In this document: one piece after another, positions 9,636-17,635 of the stretch | Position numbering within the stretch: the first letter of the stretch is position 1 | How the letters are laid out: the number at the start of each line of letters is the position of its first letter | NCBI RefSeq assembly: GCF_015594605.1 | Contig: NZ_JADNQT010000004.1 | Location: 58,071-122,070, forward strand | Source of the DNA: Streptococcus sp. HF-1907 | GTDB lineage: Bacteria; Bacillota; Bacilli; Lactobacillales; Streptococcaceae | Length of the DNA stretch: 64,000 nucleotides | Direction: 5' to 3' | Notes under the pieces: generated by a model | What the model saw: the letters and a program-made list of their open reading frames with translations, nothing else | Database searches by the model: none | What the model was told of the DNA's origin: nothing | Program-made: the position numbers and the translations under genes

Positions 9636-10580
9636 TTAGAACCATTTTTTTCGAATAAAATAAATCACAACTGCCGAGCTGAGTGCCGCAGCAATCAAAA
9701 TAATGTACCAAAAGGCATACGGAAGCCCGTTCAGAGGCATCCAGTTATTCTTGAAGTTCATCCCGTAAGCCGAGAAAATCACGGTCGGAACGTCGAGAGC
9801 CATGGTCATCAGGGCCAGTGTCTTCATAATCGTATTCTGGTTATTACCAATGATGGAAGCTGTCGTTTCGGTCATGGCATTCAAGACATTTTCATAGATG
9901 TTTGCCATCTCAATGGCCTGTTGGGTTTCGATGAGCGTATCTTCCAGCAAATCCTCATCTTCAATGTATTTTTTCAAGCTGCTGGTACTCGACGTCAACT
10001 TCTTAACAATACGTTCATTGAATTTCAGTGAGGCTTTCAAGTAGACGATAGATTTTTCCAGCTCCATCATATCAATCAGCTGCTCATTTTGAGTGGCATT
10101 TTCCAGTTGAGCTTCGATTTTATCGCTTTGTCTGTCGATAGAACGAAGGGCAGCTAGGTAAAGCTCTGCATTACGATAAAGCAGTTGAAAAACAAAACGC
10201 GTCTTCATAAAGGTGTAGAAATTCCTCACCCGACGGTTGTAAAAATTATCAAAAAGCGTTAATTTTTCCAAACAAGTCGTAATGACGGCATTCTCTGTCA
10301 CGATAATTCCCATCGGGATGGTCACATAGTAATTTTTATTATTACGCTCTTCATAAATAGGAACGTCGACGATAATCAAGGTATAATCATCCTCTACCGA
10401 AATACGGGAAGTTTCTTCCACGTCGAGAGGAGCCCTGAGGTCCGTAATGTCAATGTTAAATTGCTCTGCTAACTTGACAGACTCCTCCTGGGAAGGGTTC
10501 ACCAGATTAATCCAAGCACCCGGCTCGAATGTTTCTATTTCTTTGAATTCTAAGGCTGTTGAAAGAAATATTTGTTTCAA
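9636..10580 (-). CDS. corA: CorA-family magnesium transporter
   Basis: 314-aa Mg2+/Co2+ channel. The large cytoplasmic N-terminal domain is followed by two C-terminal membrane helices. The diagnostic Y-G-M-N selectivity motif (YGMNFKNNWMPLNG, about residues 272-285) joins them, and the basic tail IRKKWF ends the protein. The start codon is TTG, placed 7 nt after a perfect GGAGG. Usual length for the family. It likely forms an operon with the downstream DUF1129 gene. Confidence 0.95.
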   Translation of the reverse strand: MKQIFLSTALEFKEIETFEPGAWINLVNPSQEESVKLAEQFNIDITDLRAPLDVEETSRISVEDDYTLIIVDVPIYEERNNKNYYVTIPMGIIVTENAVITTCLEKLTLFDNFYNRRVRNFYTFMKTRFVFQLLYRNAELYLAALRSIDRQSDKIEAQLENATQNEQLIDMMELEKSIVYLKASLKFNERIVKKLTSSTSSLKKYIEDEDLLEDTLIETQQAIEMANIYENVLNAMTETTASIIGNNQNTIMKTLALMTMALDVPTVIFSAYGMNFKNNWMPLNGLPYAFWYIILIAAALSSAVVIYFIRKKWF

Positions 10581-10767
10581 AGCTAGACCTCCTTAATCTG
10601 ATAAATCCATACCTTATTATTATACAAGAATTATAGCCTTTTGACCATGAAAATCTGACCAATATTTTCATAGCTATAGTCATCTAGCTCATCTTTTAAC
10701 CTAATTAACCCACTTTAACCCCCTTCAACTACAACTCAGTCCAACCTCACTAAAAACTATAAAGAAA

Positions 10768-10796
10768 AAGAAGACTGGTTTCCCAATCCTCTTTTG
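10768..10796 (-). terminator. Terminator of rpsF-ssb-rpsR
   Basis: On the minus strand GAGGATTGG pairs with CCAGTCTTC (one G-U pair, one A-C mismatch) around a 4-nt loop, then a TTTTTC run, 5 bp after the rpsR stop. Confidence 0.75.
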
Positions 10797-10800
10797 ATTA

Positions 10801-11040
10801 TTAGTCTTCGTTTACGTAAGGCATAAGAGCCATAACGCGAGCACGTTTGATTGCTGTTGTCACTTTACGTTGGTTTTTAGCTGAAGTTCCTGTTACACGA
10901 CGAGGAAGAATTTTTCCACGTTCTGAAACGAAACGGCTAAGAAGTTCTGTATCTTTGTAATCAACGTATTCAATCTTGTTAGCTGCGATGTAATCAACTT
11001 TTTTACGGCGTTTGAATCCGCCACGACGTTGTTGAGCCAT
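10801..11040 (-). CDS. rpsR: 30S ribosomal protein S18
   Basis: 79-aa S18 of the small subunit platform, which binds as a heterodimer with S6. It has the basic N-terminus [17 protein letters not shown] and the signature [25 protein letters not shown] (residues about 34-58). RBS AAGGAG. Last gene of the rpsF-ssb-rpsR operon. Confidence 0.98.
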   Translation of the reverse strand: MAQQRRGGFKRRKKVDYIAANKIEYVDYKDTELLSRFVSERGKILPRRVTGTSAKNQRKVTTAIKRARVMALMPYVNED

Positions 11041-11077
11041 GTTTATTTCTCCTTTATAATTTTAAATTCTGTCCATT

Positions 11078-11590
11078 TTAGAATGGTAGGTCGTCATCTG
11101 AAATGTCCATTGGATTTGTATTACCAAATGGGCTTTCATCACGGCCAAAGTTTGGTGTAGATTGTGAAGCAGGTGCACCAAAGTTATTATTTGGTGTGGA
11201 GCTAAAGTTGTTTTGACTTTGTTGACCAAAGTTTCCACCAGCTGAATAGCCACCGTTATTTTCACGTGTAGCACGACTTTCCAAAATTTGGAAGTTGTCT
11301 GCGATAACTTCTGTTACATAAACGCGTTGACCCTGTTGGTTTTCATAATTACGAGTCTGAATACGACCTGTAATCCCAATAAGAGTACCTTTCTTCGCCC
11401 AGTTAGCCAAATTTTCAGCCTGTTGGCGCCAAATGACACAATTGATAAAATCAGCTTCGCGTTCACCCGCTTGATTTTTAAAATTACGATTGACAGCCAA
11501 TGAAAAAGTAGCAACTGCTTGATTACTTGGTGTGTAACGAAGCTCTGCATCACGGGTCATGCGACCGACAAGTACTACATTATTAATCAT
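11078..11590 (-). CDS. ssb: Single-stranded DNA-binding protein
   Basis: 170-aa SSB. OB-fold is at residues 1-105 ([20 protein letters not shown] start), then a Gly/Asn/Gln/Ser-rich flexible linker, then the acidic C-terminal tip DISDDDLPF that recruits repair and replication proteins. It sits between rpsF and rpsR, the standard bacterial order. RBS AAGAAGGTG. Confidence 0.98.
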   Translation of the reverse strand: MINNVVLVGRMTRDAELRYTPSNQAVATFSLAVNRNFKNQAGEREADFINCVIWRQQAENLANWAKKGTLIGITGRIQTRNYENQQGQRVYVTEVIADNFQILESRATRENNGGYSAGGNFGQQSQNNFSSTPNNNFGAPASQSTPNFGRDESPFGNTNPMDISDDDLPF

Positions 11591-11601
11591 AAGACACCTT
11601 C

Positions 11602-11892
11602 TTAAGCGTCAAGCTTAACGATCATGTGACGAAGAATGTCACCGTTGATTTTTGAAAGACGGTCAAACTCGTTAAGAGCTACAGCGTCAGTCGATTCAAC
11701 GTTAACAACGTGGTAAAGTCCTTCACGGAAATCTTGGATTTCATATGCAAGACGACGTTTTTCCCAGTCTTTTGATTCAACAACAGTTGCACCGTTGTCA
11801 GTCAAGATAGAGTCAAAACGTGCTACCAAAGCGTTTTTAGCTTCTTCCTCAATGTTTGGACGAATAATATAAAGAATTTCGTATTTAGCCAT
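11602..11892 (-). CDS. rpsF: 30S ribosomal protein S6
   Basis: 96-aa S6, partner of S18. Ferredoxin-like fold with the typical [18 protein letters not shown] start and [20 protein letters not shown] centre. First gene of the operon, preceded by a strong promoter and a roughly 75-nt structured leader likely bound by S6:S18. Confidence 0.98.
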   Translation of the reverse strand: MAKYEILYIIRPNIEEEAKNALVARFDSILTDNGATVVESKDWEKRRLAYEIQDFREGLYHVVNVESTDAVALNEFDRLSKINGDILRHMIVKLDA

Positions 11893-11966
11893 TGATATGT
11901 TCCTCCTTTTGGTCTAATGACTCACGAGTCTACCCGTGAGTAAGTGAGGTAATGCTCACAAGATAG
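11893..11966 (-). promoter_or_regulatory. rpsF mRNA leader, candidate S6:S18 autoregulatory structure
   Basis: The transcript leader contains the hairpin CTCACG / CGTGAG (11921-11940) around an 8-nt loop. An upstream GTGAG / CTCAC pairing is adjacent, then the rpsF RBS (AAAAGGAGGA). S6:S18 leaders in bacterial rpsF operons are an established autoregulatory class. I assign this by position and structure and did not match the full consensus. Confidence 0.55.
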
Positions 11967-11967
11967 T

Positions 11968-11996
11968 ATTATACAGGAAAAATAAGGTGAAGGCAA
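11968..11996 (-). promoter_or_regulatory. Promoter of rpsF-ssb-rpsR
   Basis: -35 TTGCCT (11996-11991), 17-bp spacer, perfect -10 TATAAT (11973-11968). Confidence 0.85.
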
Positions 11997-11997
11997 G

Positions 11998-12033
11998 AGA
12001 AAAGCAGGGAAAATTTTTATTTCCTGCTTTTCT
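11998..12033 (-). terminator. Terminator after alcohol dehydrogenase gene
   Basis: Stem AAAAGCAGG / CCTGCTTTT around a loop of about 15 nt, just beyond the stop at 12041. Confidence 0.85.
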
Positions 12034-12040
12034 TTTTATA

Positions 12041-13156
12041 TTATGGTTGATAAGTTTTATCAATAATCAAAACTGGTTTAATGGTCTTACCAGATACTGA
12101 ATCGGCATTGGCTGTGTTGATGTCTTCAAAATCATAGAATTTTTCCGTTTTATCAAAATCAAACCAACCAAGTTTGTAAAATTCAATCAAGCGAGGGATG
12201 TCAATTTGTGGGATGGAGTCACCCATGTTAACACCGACAATTTTCTTGTCGTCAACACAGAGGTCATTCCAAGTTGAAAGGTTGATATTATGTGGCGTTA
12301 CGGCGATGGCTGCGCAAGTACCACCTTGAGCAAGGGCAGCGACGCTATCCATAATAACAGATGACAAGCCAGTCGTATCAACCGTCCAATCAACACCGTA
12401 GCCACCTGTCAATTCCTTGATTTTAGCAACAGCATCTTCTTCTTTGCTGTTGATGGTATGTGTTGCACCGAGCTCTTTAGCCAAGGTCAAACGTTCTGGC
12501 ACGATATCTACGGCAATAACTTTGGTACAGCCTGAAATGCGTCCAGCCATCATTGCAGCCAAACCAACAGCACCTGTACCAAAGACCGCAATGGTTTGAC
12601 TAGGTTTAGGTTGAAGGGTATTAAAGACAGTACCTGAACCAGTCACGTAACCACAACCAAGAGGACCTAAAATACGGAGGTCAAGGTCTTTATCCACCTT
12701 GACAGCATTACGTTGGTCAACAACTGTCGTCGTTGTAAATGATGATTGGTTGAACATGTCTGAGATATGATGACCATCTTCTGTAAAGTGGTCGTCACCA
12801 TCTGCACGCACGCCAGACAAATTGTACTTAGCGTAGCTACGACATTGGGTAGGCACCCCCTTCAAACAGTTGTCACACGTACCGTCTGAATAGAATGACA
12901 AGATAACGTGGTCCCCAACTTCAAAATTCTTCACTTCAGAACCGACAGCTTCAACAATACCAGCACCTTCATGCCCCAAAATAACTGGGTAACCAAGGGA
13001 AGCATCACCCTTGCGGATAGCTTCATCGGAGTGGCAGATACCTGATGCTACCATGTGAATTTGCAAGTCCGTTGGACCTACTTCATGCAAATCAACCTTG
13101 TCATGGATTTCAAATTGAGCTCCAACTTCAGGAACTACAGCTGCTTTAATTTTCAT
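12041..13156 (-). CDS. Zinc-dependent alcohol dehydrogenase, NAD(P)-type
   Basis: 371-aa medium-chain dehydrogenase/reductase. Catalytic zinc ligands sit in SGICHSDEAIRKGD (Cys about 41) and GHEGAGIVEAVG (His about 64). A structural Cys cluster lies at GTCDNCLKGVPTQC (about 93-106). The Rossmann dinucleotide motif is FGTGAVGLAAMMAG (about 194-207). It resembles class III-like / aryl-alcohol dehydrogenases often named AdhB in streptococci; the exact alcohol substrate cannot be told. Single-gene unit with its own promoter, RBS AAAGGGAG and terminator. Confidence 0.88.
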   Translation of the reverse strand: MKIKAAVVPEVGAQFEIHDKVDLHEVGPTDLQIHMVASGICHSDEAIRKGDASLGYPVILGHEGAGIVEAVGSEVKNFEVGDHVILSFYSDGTCDNCLKGVPTQCRSYAKYNLSGVRADGDDHFTEDGHHISDMFNQSSFTTTTVVDQRNAVKVDKDLDLRILGPLGCGYVTGSGTVFNTLQPKPSQTIAVFGTGAVGLAAMMAGRISGCTKVIAVDIVPERLTLAKELGATHTINSKEEDAVAKIKELTGGYGVDWTVDTTGLSSVIMDSVAALAQGGTCAAIAVTPHNINLSTWNDLCVDDKKIVGVNMGDSIPQIDIPRLIEFYKLGWFDFDKTEKFYDFEDINTANADSVSGKTIKPVLIIDKTYQP

Positions 13157-13197
13157 AAGAGTAACTCCCTTTCTTTGGTGAATTCGTTTACAAGTTT

Positions 13198-13225
13198 ATT
13201 GTATAACTTTCCACAAGATTTTCAA
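13198..13225 (-). promoter_or_regulatory. Promoter of the alcohol dehydrogenase gene
   Basis: -35 TTGAAA (13225-13220), 16-bp spacer, -10 TACAAT (13203-13198). Confidence 0.65.
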
Positions 13226-13478
13226 GTATCAAATGATTTTTCAGTAACAGTAATTGGACACCAGCAATAAATATGTGTAATTAGCTAATAGAAAATTGTT
13301 GGCATTATCACAGAAGCTCGCAAGCACATCCTGACAGTGATTAAATGCTGTTATTGATGCCCTTGCCTAACCCTGTCAGAATTACTCTGCTGTCTAGGTA
13401 TTTTTTCTAAATTTCCCACAAACCACTAATCCTATCAGATAGTTCCTGTCAGCTGTTGGGCAAAGCTTTCTAGTTTAG

Positions 13479-13665
13479 GGGAAAACTTTTGTACAGTGGG
13501 GCAAAAAATCTTTTTTTGATACGAAGTTTCTCAAACAATGGCCTAAAAAAATATTTTTCGGTCCATATTTCTCGATCAATGTCTAAAAAATTCTTTTTTC
13601 GGTTCATATTTCTCAATCAGTAACCTAAAAAACATTTTTTAGCTCGAAGTTGACCAACGTGAGAC
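13479..13665. repeat. Second 42-bp-period hairpin repeat array (4 units)
   Basis: Lies in the 600-bp gap between adh and gtfB. A-runs of six or more start at 13503, 13545, 13585 and 13627 (spacing 42, 40, 42). Each forms an A-run/T-run hairpin with a 2-3 nt loop, for example CTAAAAAA-CA-TTTTTTAG at 13625-13642, followed by a segment like TTTCTCAA. CTGTCAGCTG lies just upstream at 13446, as at the borders of the 3.6-kb array. Unit length and order (hairpin, then TTCTCAA) match the first array although the sequence differs. Bases 13226-13440 show nothing I can name. Confidence 0.7.
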
Positions 13666-13756
13666 CAACCAATGATTTTTTGGCGGATGGCTTGATTTCA
13701 TTCTACTCATCATTTTTCTGATTCCTGTGGAATCACTCTGATGCAGAAAAAGATTA

Positions 13757-15070
13757 TCATTGAATCAACTGACGATAGAGGTCTTTATTGCCCAAGTGTA
13801 ACTGATTGTACTGATTATAGACGGCTTCTATGAACAGGTCTTTATTTGATAATAGGGTGCTTAATTTTTGAATCAAATGCTGCACTTCTTGTGCTTCAAA
13901 GGTATTTTGAGGAGAGACGTACTTGCTTTGGTGCTGTGTCTCCTTGAAGGCAAACAAAAGCATGGCTTGTTCAAAGGATTTTCTGACCGCAGACAAGATT
14001 TCATCGCCATGATTGATGTCCAGATAGATATCACAATTAGATAGCAAGAAATCCTTAAACTTACTTGTGACGTTTGGATAGAGCTTGACATTAGGGTACT
14101 TGGCATAGGACAGCAATTTACTTGAAATCTCTGTTATGGCAGCTATGTGGAAAGTGAGCTGAGGAAGCCCTTGGACAAGCTCAGTCAGAGATTCAATATT
14201 GTCCGAATTGGTAAAAATCAGTGCTTGGGGACGTGCTTGATTCTGACGATGCAAAGGATAGAGATAACCAAGGTAAGACAAGGCTGTTTCTTGAGGGAGT
14301 TGTTGGCTCAAGGCAAGATAAGCTTGCCAGTCTTGAACCGCAATATGTGTGTTAGACTTGGCATCCTCCAAAAGGACCTTCATATTTTCTGGAACATCGC
14401 TACGCGCTACTTCTTGCCAGAATAAGACATCCTTCCCAGGGTGAGCTAGCTTTCTAGCGACCGCCAGTGGTGTTGACAAAGAATTATAAATGAGACGTTC
14501 AGCTGCTAGCCCCATCTCTTTCAAATAGAAAATGATAAAATCAGCTTTATCCTTGAAAACAAGCAACTGCTTATCCTTATTGACGATAATATCCCCTGTC
14601 CTATGATTTTCTACAAGGACATCTCGCTTGTGAGCATCATAATAAGTCGTTGTTGTTAGTTTTTGGTCACTGCCATAAACGGTCTGGGCAAAACGATAGC
14701 CCTGTTTATTGTAGTGGTCAAGGCTGTAACGTTTTCCCGCTTCATCCAGCCATTCCACCTCTTTGACAAAACGCTGGTGGGTCGGTGAAGCGTAGATGAT
14801 GTTTGCTCTGAGATGACTATAGTCATGAATCTGCCCTGTGCGATTGTTACTGCTAATCTTCCAAAAGGCTGGAACCTCTATCTGGTTAAAGTAGCGTGGC
14901 TTTCCTTGGACCTTGTCAAATCCGGTAATATACTGATAGGGAGAGAGGACATCGTCAGGCAAAAAGCCGTCGTCATGGATGACAAACGTTGGGTGTTTGT
15001 AGCCTGAGACCAGCAAGGAATAGTGCAAATCCCAACTTTCTTGAGAATAGTAATCAAATAAATTTATCAC
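13757..15070 (-). CDS. gtfB: GtfB-type accessory glycosyltransferase chaperone
   Basis: 437-aa protein matching GtfB of the accessory Sec loci. GtfB is the catalytically inactive partner that binds the acceptor protein and activates GtfA for O-GlcNAc addition to Ser/Thr-rich adhesins. Landmarks include HDDGFLPDDVLSPYQYITG near residue 33 and a C-terminal Rossmann-like region (LYPNVTSKFKDFLLSNCDIYLDINHGDEIL, about 335-365). Its start overlaps gtfA by 4 bp (ATGA), so the two are co-translated. No secA2, secY2, asp genes or serine-rich-repeat adhesin is in the window. Confidence 0.85.
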   Translation of the reverse strand: MINLFDYYSQESWDLHYSLLVSGYKHPTFVIHDDGFLPDDVLSPYQYITGFDKVQGKPRYFNQIEVPAFWKISSNNRTGQIHDYSHLRANIIYASPTHQRFVKEVEWLDEAGKRYSLDHYNKQGYRFAQTVYGSDQKLTTTTYYDAHKRDVLVENHRTGDIIVNKDKQLLVFKDKADFIIFYLKEMGLAAERLIYNSLSTPLAVARKLAHPGKDVLFWQEVARSDVPENMKVLLEDAKSNTHIAVQDWQAYLALSQQLPQETALSYLGYLYPLHRQNQARPQALIFTNSDNIESLTELVQGLPQLTFHIAAITEISSKLLSYAKYPNVKLYPNVTSKFKDFLLSNCDIYLDINHGDEILSAVRKSFEQAMLLFAFKETQHQSKYVSPQNTFEAQEVQHLIQKLSTLLSNKDLFIEAVYNQYNQLHLGNKDLYRQLIQ

Positions 15071-16575
15071 TGGTCAAAACTCCTTAATAGATTTTCCCAT
15101 TTTGCTTCCACAGCAGTTGTCAAATAGTTCTCTGCTAGCTTGTAAGAAACCTGGTGCATAGCTTCTGTGTTGGCACTGGTAAAGTAAGCCACGATTCGAT
15201 TGGCAAACTCTTTGACAATCTTGGTCTCATTCATCTCGTTTCTGTATGGAATTAAGTAGCCATTTGTGCCATCTTTGACGAAAGTTGGATTGCCATAAGG
15301 AACATCAAAGCCAATCAAGGGCAGACCTGAGCCTACTGCTTCCATCAAGGTCAATCCAAAACCTTCGCTAGTCGAAGCCGTCACGTAGATCTCATAATCT
15401 CTGTAAACGGTCTTTAAATCTTGGTGCCCTTTTAAGAAAATATAAGCACCCGCTTGATTATCATGGATGAGCTTTTGGAGATGAGCCTCCTCGCCGCCCT
15501 TACCATAAATAGCAAAGGTCAGCTCAGGCAAAACTTTATGGGCTTGGACAACAGACTTAAGCAACCAGTCTACATGCTTTTCAGTTGCTAGCCTTGAGGC
15601 AGTTAAGAGGGAGAAAGGCTTCCTTGCACCCTTAGGATAAAGAAGATTATCCAGACTTCCAACAGGAATCGTCTCAATCCGAGGGGACTTGTCTGCATAA
15701 GCCTTAAACTGCTCTGCCAAGACCTTTTTCTGAGCATCCGTTGCGGTGATAAAAAAGTCAACCGCGTCTGCATTGGTGAACTGATAATCATAATAGTTAT
15801 TCCACAAGATATTGTCAGCTGTAGTTGAACTGGCGCTGTAATGCTCTGCATGAACGACCACTCCCAACTTTGCCTGACCATGATGGCGGAAAACAGCCTG
15901 ACCGACACCAGTTGAACGGTCCAGAATGACCATATCTTTCTCAGTCAGATTGAGACAGTCCATGAAGTAGGCGATAAGTGCCTCTTTTGAAAAAAGAATC
16001 TTATCAGGAAAACGATAAATGTTGGCTTCACCATCTCTGATAATTTCTTCATAGGCCACTGATCCATCTTCATTGAAGAAATGGCGTTTTTCCAAATGGG
16101 CACGATTGTCCTTGGGACTATAAAATTCAGAAAAAATCTTGGTGTAAGAAAAGTAATCTTTTCGTATCAACTTTCCACGCGAAACATACTCCACACGGTC
16201 AACATAATCTTTATCCTCACGGGTTAGATAGGCTGTAAAAAAGAAATCATCTTGTTCGTAGAAACAACGGACAACCTTGCCATTTCGTTCTTGCCGTGTC
16301 TCCGTGTGTGGCAATCCTTTTTTGACGTCAGCAATTGTCACAGTTGTCGGTGCGATTTTAATATCTGTGAAATAGGTGTATAACCAGATAATCTCCTCAT
16401 CCAAAAAGCCCATATTCTCCGTTAAATGAGCGATATTGTCCGCCTGAATCATATCCGTAAAAATAAATCTGGCCTTGCGATTCAATTGTCTAAAAACATT
16501 GGCACGGTAGGCTTGGGCGTACTCGACACCACTACTTGCCCATCTAATACCCAAATTCACATTGTAAATAGTCAC
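15067..16575 (-). CDS. gtfA: GtfA-type O-GlcNAc glycosyltransferase
   Basis: 502-aa GT4-like enzyme that, with GtfB, transfers GlcNAc from UDP-GlcNAc to Ser/Thr of surface adhesins. The start VTIYNVNLGIRWASSGVEYA matches known GtfA proteins. I therefore choose the GTG at 16575 (5-7 nt after AAAGGAGAG) rather than a GTG 18 nt upstream. The GT4 motif EGFGLTLMEAVGSGLPLIG (about residues 405-425) supplies the nucleotide-sugar Glu residues. It has its own extended -10 promoter behind the pilus terminator. Acceptor unknown here; the Ser/Thr-rich stretches of the neighbouring adhesin or CHAP protein are candidates. Confidence 0.87.
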   Translation of the reverse strand: MTIYNVNLGIRWASSGVEYAQAYRANVFRQLNRKARFIFTDMIQADNIAHLTENMGFLDEEIIWLYTYFTDIKIAPTTVTIADVKKGLPHTETRQERNGKVVRCFYEQDDFFFTAYLTREDKDYVDRVEYVSRGKLIRKDYFSYTKIFSEFYSPKDNRAHLEKRHFFNEDGSVAYEEIIRDGEANIYRFPDKILFSKEALIAYFMDCLNLTEKDMVILDRSTGVGQAVFRHHGQAKLGVVVHAEHYSASSTTADNILWNNYYDYQFTNADAVDFFITATDAQKKVLAEQFKAYADKSPRIETIPVGSLDNLLYPKGARKPFSLLTASRLATEKHVDWLLKSVVQAHKVLPELTFAIYGKGGEEAHLQKLIHDNQAGAYIFLKGHQDLKTVYRDYEIYVTASTSEGFGLTLMEAVGSGLPLIGFDVPYGNPTFVKDGTNGYLIPYRNEMNETKIVKEFANRIVAYFTSANTEAMHQVSYKLAENYLTTAVEAKWENLLRSFDQ

Positions 16576-16616
16576 AGCTCTCTCCTTTAGCACAATAAGT
16601 GGTCATCTTGCCCATT

Positions 16617-16622
16617 ATTATA
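16617..16622 (-). promoter_or_regulatory. Extended -10 promoter of gtfA-gtfB
   Basis: TGCTATAAT (extended -10 with perfect TATAAT at 16622-16617). No good -35. Lies between the sortase terminator and the gtfA RBS, so gtfAB is a separate unit. Confidence 0.6.
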
Positions 16623-16665
16623 GCACAATTTGTAAATAATATGACCTACCCACTCGACAGCCAAC

Positions 16666-16698
16666 AAAAAGTCGCTAGAGCTAATCCCTAACGACTTT
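16666..16698 (-). terminator. Terminator of the pilus operon
   Basis: Minus-strand stem AAAGTCG / CGACTTT with secondary pairing in the loop and a T-run, 12 bp after the sortase stop. Confidence 0.8.
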
Positions 16699-16710
16699 GT
16701 CTATCAAAAC

Positions 16711-17544
16711 TTAATCCTCATCTCTGTAACGGTAAAAAGCAAACCAGAAGATAAGCAAAGCAATAAAGAGCAGGATAGCAATAAACGGTGCTACCATGAC
16801 TGGCTTAACCTGACTGGCATCTGATGTCACACGAGCTATCTTGGCTTGATTAGCAATGCGATGACCACGCACCAAGAGTCTATGAGTATTGACCCCGTAA
16901 GGCGTACAAGTAACCAGCGTCACATAGTCTTGCTTTGGATCAATAGCTAGCGCAGATACGTCATCCGGTGTGACTGTCCGAATCTGGTCAACCTCATAAG
17001 TCAGAGTCTCGTCCATAACCTGAATAAGGAAGGTATCTCCCTCCACCAGCTGGTCAATATCCGTAAAAAGCTTAGCCGATGGCAAACCACGGTGACCAGA
17101 GATAACAGCATGCGTCCCTTTACCACCAACTGGCAAAGAGGTTCCAGGAATGTGCCCGATAGCCACCTGCAAAATAGCATCGTCTGTCCCGTGATAGATG
17201 GGCATGGTAGTGTTTAGCTTGGGAATTTCCACATAGGCCATAATCCCCGCATCTGTGACATTCAAGACTTGATTATAAGTGGACTTCTGCTCCGCTGATA
17301 AATTCAAATCGGGGATAACTCCTTGGGGCAGGGTCTGATTATAAGCACGCGCAGCTTCCAGCATCTTGTCGGTCTCCTCTTGAGACATGTCTTCGACCTT
17401 CTCGACATAAGCCGCAACTGCTTTTGACTGGTGGAAAGAATTCCAGTAGTCACTTACCGTTGGGTACAGCAGTAGGGACAGCCCAATTAGCAATATAAAG
17501 ACTAATAAAAAAGTGGTCCAATTTTGTTTTAGTTTATCTATCAT
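16711..17544 (-). CDS. srtC: Class C sortase (pilus assembly)
   Basis: 277-aa membrane transpeptidase that cleaves LPxTG-type signals and joins pilin subunits through lysines. Catalytic residues are visible: His in AVISGHRG, Cys in TLVTCTPYG, Arg in HRLLVRGHR. An N-terminal membrane helix (about residues 10-30) and a C-terminal one ending YRYRDED are typical of class C. I start at the ATG at 17544, which has an AAGGAG box 10 nt upstream; an in-frame ATG at 17601 lacks one. Last gene of the pilus operon. A hairpin (17609-17626) lies in the gap after the pilin stop. Confidence 0.93.
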   Translation of the reverse strand: MIDKLKQNWTTFLLVFILLIGLSLLLYPTVSDYWNSFHQSKAVAAYVEKVEDMSQEETDKMLEAARAYNQTLPQGVIPDLNLSAEQKSTYNQVLNVTDAGIMAYVEIPKLNTTMPIYHGTDDAILQVAIGHIPGTSLPVGGKGTHAVISGHRGLPSAKLFTDIDQLVEGDTFLIQVMDETLTYEVDQIRTVTPDDVSALAIDPKQDYVTLVTCTPYGVNTHRLLVRGHRIANQAKIARVTSDASQVKPVMVAPFIAILLFIALLIFWFAFYRYRDED

Positions 17545-17608
17545 TAATAGAGCTCTCCTTACTGTTGTCAAAAGAAAGAGGTAGCCAAGACCACCCCTCA
17601 CCTTATAA

Positions 17609-17626
17609 CAACAGAAATTTTTCTGT
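17609..17626 (-). other. Intercistronic hairpin between pilin and sortase genes
   Basis: AACAGAAA / TTTCTGTT stem with a 2-nt loop, 10 bp after the pilin stop, without a following T-run. Could be an RNA-stabilising or partly terminating element that lowers sortase relative to pilin. Confidence 0.45.
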
Positions 17627-17635
17627 TAAGCTTGA

